A stretch of DNA of 64,000 bases from Cellulosimicrobium arenosum. GTDB taxonomy: Bacteria; Actinomycetota; Actinomycetes; Actinomycetales; Cellulomonadaceae. The stretch covers positions 163,897 through 227,896 of the forward strand of contig NZ_JACYHB010000006.1 of assembly GCF_014837295.1 (NCBI RefSeq), in the 5' to 3' direction. The notes under the pieces are model-generated. The model saw only the letters and a program-made list of their open reading frames with translations, was not told the DNA's origin and did not search any database. The stretch's first letter is position 1. Each line of letters begins with the position of its first letter. Made by a program: the position numbers and the translations under genes. Positions 39,758-47,568 of this stretch are shown in pieces.

Positions 39758-40620
39758 CGGACGTCCGGACCGACGTCGCCCGTGACCTCGCACACGATCT
39801 CGCGGGCGGACCCGGGGCCACGGGTGCAGACGGCCAGGGCGGGATCGACGCCCGGCGGGTCTCCTGGACCGTCGACGGCCGCCTGATCCTCGACGGAGTC
39901 GACGCGACCGCCCCGCCCGGGGCGGTGAGCGGACTCCTGGGCCCGAACGGCTCCGGCAAGTCCACGCTCCTGCGCGTGCTGGCGGGCGTGGAGGCACCGT
40001 CCGACGACGCGACCCGGGTCGCGTTCGACGGCGCGGACCTGCTGGGGCTGGGGCGACGGCGTCGGGCACGGGTCCTCGCGCTCGTGGAGCAGGACGCGAC
40101 GACGGACCTGCCACTGACGGTGCTCGACGCGGTCCTGCTCGGCCGCATCCCCCACCGCTCTCTGCTCGCCGGCGACTCCGCGCGCGACCACGAGGCGGCG
40201 CGGGCCGCGCTCGAGACGGTCGGCACGTCCGCGTTCGCCGCCCGCGAGGTCGCGACGCTCTCGGGCGGCGAGCGCCAGCGCGTGCACCTGGCGCGCGCGC
40301 TCGCTCAGGAGCCCGCGCTGCTCATGCTCGACGAGCCGACCAACCACCTCGACATCGCCGCCCAGCTCGACACGATGCGCGTGCTGCGCCGCCTCGCCGA
40401 CGACGGCGTGACCGTTCTCGCGGCCCTGCACGACCTCTCGCTCGCGGCCCAGACGTGCGACCACGTGGTGCTGCTCTCCGGTGGCCGGGTCGTCGCTGCG
40501 GGCGACGTGCACGACGTCCTGGTCCCGGACGTCCTGGACGACGTCTACGGCGTGCGGACCGAGGTGCTCACGCACCCGCGCACGGGACGCCCGGTCCTGG
40601 CATTCTCGCCGCGGGACTGA
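39754..40620 (+). CDS. ABC transporter ATP-binding protein, proposed F420-0 importer
   Basis: This 288-residue ATPase has Walker A LLGPNGSGKSTLLR, the Q-loop LVEQDATTDLPLTV, the ABC signature TLSGGERQRVHLARAL, Walker B LLMLDEPTNHLD and the H-loop ALHDLSLAA. It belongs to the FepC/BtuD group. The ATG at 39754 overlaps the permease stop (ATGA) and has an ideal GGAGGAGGA site. The first 30 residues are extra. The three-gene set is complete; a convergent F420-type PPOX gene follows after 31 bases. Confidence 0.92.
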   Translation: MTDVRTDVARDLAHDLAGGPGATGADGQGGIDARRVSWTVDGRLILDGVDATAPPGAVSGLLGPNGSGKSTLLRVLAGVEAPSDDATRVAFDGADLLGLGRRRRARVLALVEQDATTDLPLTVLDAVLLGRIPHRSLLAGDSARDHEAARAALETVGTSAFAAREVATLSGGERQRVHLARALAQEPALLMLDEPTNHLDIAAQLDTMRVLRRLADDGVTVLAALHDLSLAAQTCDHVVLLSGGRVVAAGDVHDVLVPDVLDDVYGVRTEVLTHPRTGRPVLAFSPRD

Positions 40621-40651
40621 CGCTCACGACCCGGCGGCCGTTGCTCGCGGT

Positions 40652-41080
40652 TCAGAACCCGCGCACCCGCTCGGGCGTGATCCGGACGGTGACCGAGTAG
40701 TCGGCGTGGAAGTCGTCGGCGGTCATGTTCAGGCCCCGGAGGCCCACGGCGTACTTGCCGTCGTACGCTGAGCGCTCGTCCGAGGTCAGCCCCGCGTCGT
40801 CGATACGGGCCGAGCCGGTCAGGACGACGACGTCGCCGCCGCCGGGCGTGCTGTTCAGGTGGACCGCGACGCGCGGCTGGGCACGGACGTTGCGCAGCTT
40901 CGCCGTGCGGGGCTGGGACTGCACCACGAGCTCGCCCGTGCCCTCGTCCCACCAGAACCACACCGGGGTCGGCTGCGGGGTCCCGTGCGGGTCGACGGAC
41001 ACGAACCAGACGACCTGGTCGGCGGACAGGCGTTCGGCCGCGCGGCGACCGTGCTCGGTGGACCGGTCGACGACGCTCAT
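40652..41080 (-). CDS. PPOX-class F420-dependent oxidoreductase (TIGR03667/Rv3369-like)
   Basis: This 142-residue split-barrel protein of the FMN/F420-binding superfamily has VVWFVSVDPHGTPQPTPVWF at the start of the barrel, KLRNVRAQPRVAVHLNSTPG, and a C-terminal ITPERVRGF. Members of this clade (Rv3369 type) use reduced F420 rather than FMN, but the substrate is not known. The ATG at 41080 overlaps the CoA-binding gene's stop by 4 bases (ATGA). It faces the F420-0-type importer genes, which suggests a functional link. Confidence 0.82.
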   Translation of the reverse strand: MSVVDRSTEHGRRAAERLSADQVVWFVSVDPHGTPQPTPVWFWWDEGTGELVVQSQPRTAKLRNVRAQPRVAVHLNSTPGGGDVVVLTGSARIDDAGLTSDERSAYDGKYAVGLRGLNMTADDFHADYSVTVRITPERVRGF

Positions 41081-41523
41081 CGTGCACCTTCCTCGAGGCG
41101 CGCCAGCTCGATCGCGGGACAGCGGTCCATGACCATGTCGAGGCCGGCGTCGCGCACGCGCTGGGCCGCCTCCTCGTCGATCACGTCGAGCTGGAACCAC
41201 ACGCCCTGGGCGCCGATCGCGACCGCCTGGTCCGCGACCTCGCCAGCGAGCTCGGACCGCACGAACACGTCGACCACGTCGACCGGGAACGGGACGTCGG
41301 CGAGCGAGGCGTAGCCCTGCTCGCCGTGCACCGTCTCGGCCGCCGGGTGCACGGGCACGACGCGCTTGCCGTGCCGCTGGAGCCGGCGCGCGACGCCGTA
41401 CGCCGCGCGCGCCGTGTTGTTCGACAGCCCGACGACGGCCCACGTCGTCGTGCCGTCGCCCAGCAGCCGCCGGATCGTCTCGTCGTCCGTACCGGGCACA
41501 GTCTTCGAAGTGGTGTGCGTCAT
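41077..41523 (-). CDS. CoA-binding domain protein (CoA_binding_2, YccU-like)
   Basis: The 148-residue Rossmann-fold protein has TTTWAVVGLSNNTARAAYGV at the nucleotide loop, KRVVPVHPAAETVHGEQGYA, and the segment GAQGVWFQLDVIDEEAAQRV that ends in VMDRCPAIEL, all typical of CoA_binding_2. The biological role is unclear for the family. The ATG at 41523 is chosen for family length. It overlaps the PPOX gene, so the pair is probably one transcript. Confidence 0.88.
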   Translation of the reverse strand: MTHTTSKTVPGTDDETIRRLLGDGTTTWAVVGLSNNTARAAYGVARRLQRHGKRVVPVHPAAETVHGEQGYASLADVPFPVDVVDVFVRSELAGEVADQAVAIGAQGVWFQLDVIDEEAAQRVRDAGLDMVMDRCPAIELARLEEGAR

Positions 41524-41657
41524 CTCCGGTGAACGCACCCCGGGTCCGGGCTGTTCCTCGGCACCGGGTAGATGCCTGACGCACTCATGGCCGACTCGCC
41601 CGCCGCCGCCCGGGCGACGAAGAGGTTCGACCCGTACGCGCTCACGCTCTCTGGGCA

Positions 41658-42116
41658 TCAGGCCAGCCCGACCACCAGCAGCACCGAGGCGAGCGCGCCG
41701 GCCGCCGTGCGCACGTGGTTGTGCGCGAGCCAGCGCGGCACGAACCGTGCCCACTCGTCCGCCGGGTCCGGGCTCGCGTCGAGCCGCTCGTTGAGCGGCA
41801 CGTTGCCCGCGCCGGTCACCCCGAGGACGCCGACCACCGAGACGACCGCGCCCGCGAGCGCCCAGCCCGCACCGGAGTCGCCGCTCACGAGCCCGACGAC
41901 GGACGCCGCGACCGGGAGCACGACGGCCGCGAGCAGCAGCAGCATGAGCGGAGGCCGCAGCGCCGCCCGGTTGATCGCGATCATCGCGGCCGCACCGGCG
42001 GCCGGCGGCAACCGGCGCAGGCCGTGCATGACGAAGGCGGAGAACGCATAGAGGACGCCACCCGCGAGACCCGTCGCGACGGCCGCCGTGACGACGAGGA
42101 CCTCGAACACGCTCAC
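41658..42116 (-). CDS. DUF1772 (anthrone oxygenase-like) membrane protein
   Basis: This 152-residue protein has four predicted membrane helices and the DUF1772 signature LYAFSAFVMHGLRRLPPAAG, NVPLNERLDA and WLAHNHVRTAAGALAS. Some family members act as small anthrone oxygenases or partner reductases, but most are unassigned. It overlaps the upstream NmrA-type gene by 4 bases (ATGA at 42113-42116). The two are divergent from an AraC regulator gene, which probably controls them. Confidence 0.85.
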   Translation of the reverse strand: MSVFEVLVVTAAVATGLAGGVLYAFSAFVMHGLRRLPPAAGAAAMIAINRAALRPPLMLLLLAAVVLPVAASVVGLVSGDSGAGWALAGAVVSVVGVLGVTGAGNVPLNERLDASPDPADEWARFVPRWLAHNHVRTAAGALASVLLVVGLA

Positions 42117-42985
42117 CGCTGCGGCGCCGCGTCGAGGGCCGCCGTCGACCAGATGCCCGACTCGCGTCGGACGAACTCGCGGAAGTCCCGGGGCTCACGC
42201 CCGAGCGCGCGCCGCACGCCGTCGGTCACGTGGGCGCCGCGACCGTCGAGCACCTCGGCGAACAGGTACCGCATGAGGTCGACGACGTCCCCGGGCAGGC
42301 CCGCGGCGCTCAGCCTGCCGGTGAACTGGTCCAGGGTGATCGGGTCGTACTCGAGGTCTCGCCCGCTCGCGGACGCGATCTCCGCGACGGCGTCGGCGAA
42401 GGTCAGCAGGCGCGGACCGGTGAGCTCGTACACCTCGCCCGCGTGGGCGTCGTCGGTCAGCGCGGCGACCGCGACGTCGGCGACGTCCTCGAGGTCGACG
42501 AACGGCTCGGCGACGTCGTGCACCGGCAGCGCGAGCGTGCCCTCGAGCACGGGCTCCAGGAGGAAGCTCTCGCTGAAGTTCTGCGCGAAGAACGCGCAGC
42601 GCACGACGACCCGGGGCGGGAAGACGTCGGCGACAGCCGCCTCGGCGCGCTCCGCCTCCGTCTCCCCGCGCCCGGACAGCAGGACCAGGCGACGCACGCC
42701 GACGGACTGCGCGAGAGCGGCGAGTCGGGTCACGGTCTCCGGGGCACCGGGGACGGCGAGGTCCGGTGCATACGCGACGTGCACCGCCTCGGCGCCGTCG
42801 AGCGCGCGAGCCCAGGTGGCCTCGTCGTCCCAGTCGAACGGCACGGTTCCGGGCGCGCCGCCGCGTGAGGCGCGTCGGACGGGCACGTCGAGCGCGTCGA
42901 GGCGGTCGGCGACGCGGCGGCCCGACTTGCCCGTGGCGCCGAGGACGAGCACGGTGCCGTCGGCCGGTGAGTTCAGGGCGGTCAT
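42113..42985 (-). CDS. NmrA-type NAD(P)H-binding protein
   Basis: The 290-residue atypical SDR has the dinucleotide motif VLVLGATGKSGRRVADRL at its start, ARALDGAEAVHVAYAPDL, LVLLSGRGE and the C-terminal YELTGPRLLTFADAVAEIA found in NmrA and quinone-reductase-like proteins. The Tyr-x3-Lys pair is absent, as in redox-sensor members. The ATG at 42985 follows a GGAGAACACC site. It forms an operon with the DUF1772 gene, divergent from an araC-type gene with an inverted repeat between them. The pair could detoxify or sense quinones; this is inference. Confidence 0.87.
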   Translation of the reverse strand: MTALNSPADGTVLVLGATGKSGRRVADRLDALDVPVRRASRGGAPGTVPFDWDDEATWARALDGAEAVHVAYAPDLAVPGAPETVTRLAALAQSVGVRRLVLLSGRGETEAERAEAAVADVFPPRVVVRCAFFAQNFSESFLLEPVLEGTLALPVHDVAEPFVDLEDVADVAVAALTDDAHAGEVYELTGPRLLTFADAVAEIASASGRDLEYDPITLDQFTGRLSAAGLPGDVVDLMRYLFAEVLDGRGAHVTDGVRRALGREPRDFREFVRRESGIWSTAALDAAPQR

Positions 42986-43043
42986 GGTGTTCTCCAGTCG
43001 TGGGTGCGGTTCGTGGGTGCGGAGCCAGTCAATCCGTCCCGAG

Positions 43044-43091
43044 CGAGACGATCCATCGTCGAGACGCTCGCTGGCATACGGGATCGTCTCG
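43044..43091. promoter_or_regulatory. Perfect 11-bp inverted repeat between nmrA-type and araC-type genes
   Basis: cgagacgatcc (43044-43054) and ggatcgtctcg (43081-43091) are exact reverse complements with 26 bases between. They lie in the 139-base divergent gap, 59 bases from the nmrA-type start and 34 from the araC-type start. A partial copy (cgtcgagacgctcg) sits in the spacer. This is a likely binding site for the adjacent AraC-type regulator. Confidence 0.6.
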
Positions 43092-43124
43092 ACGTCGCGT
43101 GCTCGCGCAGCTAGCCTGAACCCC

Positions 43125-44084
43125 ATGGACGTCGTCGCCGGACTCCTCGACGGGCCTCGCGCCCGGGGCGCCTTCCTCCTGCGGAGCCACCTGAGCGCGC
43201 CGTGGGGGATGCGCATCGAGGACGAGGCGCCGTTGACGATCGTCCCGGTGCTGCGCGGCTCCGGCTGGGTCGGTGCGGCCGTGAGCGCGTCGGGGCACGG
43301 GCGCGACGTGGATCGGGGTGTCCAGGTCGAGGAGGGCGACGTCGTCCTCCTCCGCGGACCCGACCACTACGTGGTGGCCGACTCCCCGGCGACCGCGCCC
43401 CAGGTGGTCATCGGGCCGACCGAGGTGTGCCGCGCGATCGACGGCGGCCCCTCCCCCATGACCGTGCTGGGCGTGCGCTCGTGGGGCAACGATCCCGACG
43501 GCGAGACCGTCATCGTCACGGGCACCTACCCGCTCGACGGGGAGGTCGGTCGCCGCATCCTGCGGGTGCTGCCTCCGCGGGTGGTGCTGCGGAGCGGACA
43601 GGTGGACACGGTCCTCGTCGAGATGCTGGCACGCGAGGTCGTGCAGGACCTGCCCGGCCAGGAGGCCGTGCTCGACCGCCTGCTCGACCTGCTCCTCATC
43701 TCGTGCCTGCGGACGTGGCTCTCGGGGCCCGACGCCCCGGGCTGGTACCGCGCCGACGCGGACCCCGTCGTCGGCGCCGCGCTGCGCCTCATCCATCACG
43801 ACCCGGCGCGCGCATGGAGCGTGGAGTCGCTCGCGCGCGAGGTCGGGCTCTCGCGCGCGGCGTTCTCCCGGCGCTTCACCGAGCTCGTCGGCGAGCCTCC
43901 CATGGCGTACCTGACGGGGTGGCGGCTCGACCTCGCGGCGGACCTGCTGCTCGCGGACGACGCGACGGTCGCGTCCGTCGCACGCGCCGTCGGCTACGGC
44001 ACGCCGTTCGCGCTGAGCTCAGCGTTCAAGCGGGTGCGCGGCGTGAGCCCGGCGGTCCACCGCGCACGCGCCCGGGCCGCCTGA
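43125..44084 (+). CDS. AraC family transcriptional regulator (cupin sensor domain)
   Basis: The 319-residue regulator has an N-terminal AraC_binding_2/cupin-type domain (APWGMRIEDEAPLTIVPVLR, VEEGDVVLLRGPDHYVVAD) and a C-terminal double helix-turn-helix (about 225-319; ESLAREVGLSRAAFSRRF, SVARAVGYGTPFALSSAFKR). Similar proteins control adjacent NmrA/oxidoreductase genes in response to aromatic or quinone-like compounds. The ATG at 43125 has TAGCCT 7 bases upstream, predicting a leaderless mRNA. It is divergent from the nmrA-DUF1772 operon. Confidence 0.9.
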   Translation: MDVVAGLLDGPRARGAFLLRSHLSAPWGMRIEDEAPLTIVPVLRGSGWVGAAVSASGHGRDVDRGVQVEEGDVVLLRGPDHYVVADSPATAPQVVIGPTEVCRAIDGGPSPMTVLGVRSWGNDPDGETVIVTGTYPLDGEVGRRILRVLPPRVVLRSGQVDTVLVEMLAREVVQDLPGQEAVLDRLLDLLLISCLRTWLSGPDAPGWYRADADPVVGAALRLIHHDPARAWSVESLAREVGLSRAAFSRRFTELVGEPPMAYLTGWRLDLAADLLLADDATVASVARAVGYGTPFALSSAFKRVRGVSPAVHRARARAA

Positions 44085-44093
44085 GCGATCGGG

Positions 44094-44597
44094 TCAGCGC
44101 TCGACCGGCACGAGCTCGACGTCGCGCAGCACACCGTCGTCGACCGTCGCCGTGAGGTAGGTGCCGACCGGCTGGCGGCGGCGGTCCGTCGGCGAGCCCG
44201 GGTTGAGCAGACGCATCCCGCCCGGCGACACGGTGTCCCACGGGATGTGGCTGTGCCCGAAGACGAGGAGGTCCACGCCCGGGTACGCCGCGTCCGCCCG
44301 CCGCTCACGCCCGTCCTTGCCGCCCGTCTCGTGCACGACGGCGACGAGCAGCCCCTCGAACGTCGCCCGGGCCACCTCCGGCAGCCGGGCGTGCAGCTCC
44401 GGCCCGTCGTTGTTCCCCGCGACGCCGACGAGCCACGCGGCGCACCCTTCGATCTGGTCCAGGAGCCCGACGGACACCCAGTCGCCCGCGTGCACGACGA
44501 CGTCCGCGGCGTCGACGGCGCGCCACACCTGGTCGGGGAGCGCGCGGGCGCGCGCGGGCACGTGCGTGTCGCTGAGGAGCAGCAGTCGGGTCGGCAC
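44094..44597 (-). CDS. YfcE/MJ0936-type metallophosphoesterase
   Basis: This 167-residue calcineurin-like phosphodiesterase has the motifs LLLSDTHVPA (D-x-H), VVHAGDWVS (GD), VAGNNDGPEL (GNxD), LVAVVHETG and VFGHSHIPWD (GHSH), with LLNPGSPTDRRR near the end. All metal ligands are present. These enzymes hydrolyse small phosphodiesters in vitro; the natural substrate is not known. The GTG at 44597 is preceded by TATCGT 6 bases upstream (leaderless). It converges with the araC-type gene, 9 bases apart. Confidence 0.9.
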   Translation of the reverse strand: MPTRLLLLSDTHVPARARALPDQVWRAVDAADVVVHAGDWVSVGLLDQIEGCAAWLVGVAGNNDGPELHARLPEVARATFEGLLVAVVHETGGKDGRERRADAAYPGVDLLVFGHSHIPWDTVSPGGMRLLNPGSPTDRRRQPVGTYLTATVDDGVLRDVELVPVER

Positions 44598-44646
44598 CCG
44601 GTCACGATAGGTCGCGCGACCTCGCCCCGCCGCGCGACCATGGGGC

Positions 44647-45060
44647 ATGCCGATGCCGCACTGGGTCACCCGGACGAACAAGCACCTGCTCAACCCGGTC
44701 ATGCTGCGCGTCGCGACGGGGATCGGCCCGATGGCCGTCGTCCACCACGTCGGACGTCGCAGCGGTCGCGAGTACGCGACACCGGTCTTCGCGTTCGCGT
44801 ACCGGGACGCGCCCGACAGCCCCGACGTGCGCGTGGTGTTCGCGCTCACCTACGGGCCGGACGTCGACTGGGTGCGCAACGTCGAGGCGGCGGGGACGTT
44901 CGTGCTCGAGCGCCGTGACGAGCGGTACCAGGTCGACGACGTCGCCCGATTCACCGGCGAGGACGGCCTGCGGCTCCTGCCGGGCTGGACGCAGTCGCTC
45001 CTGCGGCTCGCCGGGGTGGACGAGTTCCGCACCGGACGCCTGCGCCGCGCCCTGCCATGA
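44647..45060 (+). CDS. Deazaflavin (F420)-dependent nitroreductase family protein
   Basis: The 137-residue protein belongs to the Ddn/DUF385 family: NKHLLNPVMLRVATG, VVHHVGRRSGREYATPVFAF (the HxGRxSG core that contacts F420) and YGPDVDWVRNVEAAGTFVL. Ddn-type enzymes reduce quinones or nitro compounds with reduced F420. The ATG at 44647 gives a normal family length. The stop overlaps the downstream HhH-GPD gene by 4 bases. It is the third F420-type reductase family in the window. Confidence 0.88.
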   Translation: MPMPHWVTRTNKHLLNPVMLRVATGIGPMAVVHHVGRRSGREYATPVFAFAYRDAPDSPDVRVVFALTYGPDVDWVRNVEAAGTFVLERRDERYQVDDVARFTGEDGLRLLPGWTQSLLRLAGVDEFRTGRLRRALP

Positions 45061-45677
45061 TGGACGGCATGAGCGACCAGCTGTGGATCACCGGCGACAC
45101 CGACACCGACGGACTCCTCTCGAGCGACCCGTTCGCCCTGCTCGTCGGCATGCTGCTGGACCAGCAGTACCCCATGGAGCACGCGTTCGCCGGACCGCGC
45201 AAGATCCGTGACCGGCTCGGGTCGATCGACCCGCACGCCGTGGCGGACGCCGACCCGGACGCGTTCGTCACGCTCGCCACCACGCCGCCGGCGATCCACC
45301 GGTACGGGAGGTCCATGGCGGGTCGGGTGCAGGCGCTCGCACGCGTCGTCGTCGACGAGTACGACGGCGACGCGACGCAGATCTGGACGACCGACGGGGC
45401 CGACGGCGACGCGACCGGCAGCGAGGTCCTCGCGCGGCTCCGGGCACTGCCCGGCTTCGGCGAGCAGAAGGCGAAGATCTTCCTCGCGCTGCTCGGCAAG
45501 CAGCGCGGCGTGGAGCCCAGCGGGTGGCGCGAGGCGGCGGGTCACTACGGCGACGACGGGTCGCGACGATCCATCGCCGACGTCACGAGCGCGGAGAGCC
45601 TGCAGGAGGTCCGCGCGTTCAAGAAGGCGCAGAAGGCCGCGGCCAAGGACGCGACGAGCCCGGCCCCGCGCGGCTAG
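45057..45677 (+). CDS. HhH-GPD family base-excision repair protein (TIGR03252-like)
   Basis: The 206-residue protein has an N-terminal helical domain (DPFALLVGMLLDQQYPMEHA), the helix-hairpin-helix ALPGFGEQKAKIFLALLGKQ and a terminal segment that lacks the [4Fe-4S] cysteines of endonuclease III. It resembles uncharacterised actinobacterial HhH-GPD proteins. The glycosylase aspartate after the HhH is not obvious, so enzymatic activity is uncertain. The start overlaps the nitroreductase stop (ATGA); Met5 at 45069 is another possible start. Confidence 0.85.
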   Translation: MMDGMSDQLWITGDTDTDGLLSSDPFALLVGMLLDQQYPMEHAFAGPRKIRDRLGSIDPHAVADADPDAFVTLATTPPAIHRYGRSMAGRVQALARVVVDEYDGDATQIWTTDGADGDATGSEVLARLRALPGFGEQKAKIFLALLGKQRGVEPSGWREAAGHYGDDGSRRSIADVTSAESLQEVRAFKKAQKAAAKDATSPAPRG

Positions 45678-45813
45678 TCTCTCGCCGCCCGCCTCCACGG
45701 CGGCGCCGGACGACGCGGAGCCTGCAGTTGCGGCCCGGCCCGGCCCTCGTCAGGGTGGACCGACAAGAGCGACGGGCACCGTCCCGCCGTGACCGTCGAC
45801 GAGGGGTTCCGTC

Positions 45814-47556
45814 ATGGAGAAGCAGCTCGACGTCCTGGCGAAGCGGCTGGGCCTGCGGACGAACCCGACGATCTTCTTCGTGTCGGCCGGGCTCATGGTG
45901 CTGTTCCTGGTCCTGCTGCTCCTCTTCCCGGTGCAGATCGGCGACGCGTTCGGCAACAGCCGCGAGTGGATCGTCACGAACCTCGGCTGGTTCTTCATCC
46001 TCGGCGTGACGGTGTGGCTCGTCTTCCTGGTCGTGATCGCCTTCAGCAGGTACGGGCACCTGCGCCTCGGGGACGACGACTCCCGCCCCGAGTACGGGAA
46101 CGTGTCCTGGTTCGCGATGCTGTTCGCGGGCGGTATCGGGACCGTCCTCATGTTCTGGGGCGTGGCCGAGCCGATCTCCCACTTCGGCGCCCCGCCCTTC
46201 GCCGGCGTGGAGCCGTACTCCGCGGCGGCGGCGGAGGACGCCATGTCGATCTCGCTCTACCACCTCAGCTTCCACACGTGGGCGATCTTCACGCTGCCCG
46301 GCCTGGCGTTCGGCTACTTCATCTACCGCTACAAGCTGCCGCTGCGGGTCAGCTCGGTGTTCTACCCGTTCCTCAAGGACCGCATCTACGGGCCGATCGG
46401 CAAGACGATCGACATCTTCGCGGTCCTCGGCACGCTCTTCGGCCTCGCGGTATCGCTCGGGCTCGGGACGTCGCAGATCGGTGCGGGGATCAACACGCTC
46501 ATGCCCGACGTCGAGAACGGCATGTGGCTCCAGGTCGGCATCATCACGGTCCTGACGGCCGTCGCGGTGTCCTCGATCGTCGCCGGGCTCGACAAGGGCG
46601 TCAAGCGCCTGTCGAACCTCAACATCCTCATGGCCGTCGGGCTCATGATCTTCGTGCTCGTGAGCGGCGACACCGTGTTCCTGCTCCGGCAGATCCCCCA
46701 GAGCATCGGCACCTACCTGCAGGACCTCACCGGGCTCGCCTTCTGGAACGACGCGATGTCCCCCTTCGTCAAGGAGTCCGGCTGGGGCTGGCAGGGCGGC
46801 TGGACCGTCTTCTACTGGGCGTGGACCGTGACCTGGGCGCCGTTCATGGGCGTGTTCCTGGCCCGCATCTCGAAGGGCCGCACGATCCGTCAGTTCGTCG
46901 GCGGGGTGCTCGTCGCACCGTCGGTGTTCACCGCGGTGTGGTTCGTCGTGTGGGGCTGGTCCGCGATGGAGCTCGACGGGATCGGCGGCGACGGGGGCCC
47001 GATCTCCGAGGCCGTCTCGGAGAACGTCGCGACGGCGATGTTCACGTTCTTCGACAACTTCCCCGCGACGACCCTGGTCTCCGGGATCGCGATCGTCGTC
47101 GTCGCGCTCTTCTTCGCGACGTCGTCCGACTCCGCGTCCCTCGTGGTGGACATGCTCTGCGTGGGGACCGCCGAACCGGGTCCGACGCACCAGCGCGTCT
47201 TCTGGGGAGTGAGCGAGGGCGCGCTCGCGGCGTCGCTGATCGTCCTGGGTGGGCTCACCGGCAGGGACGGGCTCGCCGCGCTCCAACAGGTCATCACCGT
47301 CATCGGCCTGCCCATCTTCATCCTGGTCTTCCTCATGATGTTCAGCCTGCTCAAGGGATTGAAGCAGGACCGCGTCGCAGCGATCGAGGCGCAGTTCGCC
47401 GGAGTCCTGGCCAAACGGGACAAGGGCAGGGTCCGACCGAGCGTCGCAGGGCAGGGCCGCAGCAAGCCACGGGTGGCGGGCACCGGACGAGCACCGGCCA
47501 CGGCGGAACGGGTCGAGGACGACGCGACGCTGGTCCGCGACGCGGAGTCCACCTGA
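45814..47556 (+). CDS. BCCT family betaine/carnitine/choline transporter
   Basis: This 580-residue secondary transporter has 12 predicted membrane helices. Family motifs are GNVSWFAMLFAGGIGTVLMF, GVAEPISHFGAPPFAG, WAWTVTWAPFMGVFLARIS, the aromatic binding-box region, and ATSSDSASLVVDML. The glycine-rich GGIGTVLMFWG segment in TM3 fits a sodium- or proton-coupled osmolyte uptake system such as BetP. The cytoplasmic C-terminus is 80 residues, strongly basic then acidic (KRDKGRVRPS, VEDDATLVRD), a possible osmosensor. The ATG at 45814 stands alone in its transcript. It converges with the M28 peptidase gene. Confidence 0.94.
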   Translation: MEKQLDVLAKRLGLRTNPTIFFVSAGLMVLFLVLLLLFPVQIGDAFGNSREWIVTNLGWFFILGVTVWLVFLVVIAFSRYGHLRLGDDDSRPEYGNVSWFAMLFAGGIGTVLMFWGVAEPISHFGAPPFAGVEPYSAAAAEDAMSISLYHLSFHTWAIFTLPGLAFGYFIYRYKLPLRVSSVFYPFLKDRIYGPIGKTIDIFAVLGTLFGLAVSLGLGTSQIGAGINTLMPDVENGMWLQVGIITVLTAVAVSSIVAGLDKGVKRLSNLNILMAVGLMIFVLVSGDTVFLLRQIPQSIGTYLQDLTGLAFWNDAMSPFVKESGWGWQGGWTVFYWAWTVTWAPFMGVFLARISKGRTIRQFVGGVLVAPSVFTAVWFVVWGWSAMELDGIGGDGGPISEAVSENVATAMFTFFDNFPATTLVSGIAIVVVALFFATSSDSASLVVDMLCVGTAEPGPTHQRVFWGVSEGALAASLIVLGGLTGRDGLAALQQVITVIGLPIFILVFLMMFSLLKGLKQDRVAAIEAQFAGVLAKRDKGRVRPSVAGQGRSKPRVAGTGRAPATAERVEDDATLVRDAEST

Positions 47557-47568
47557 CCCCGGACCCGC

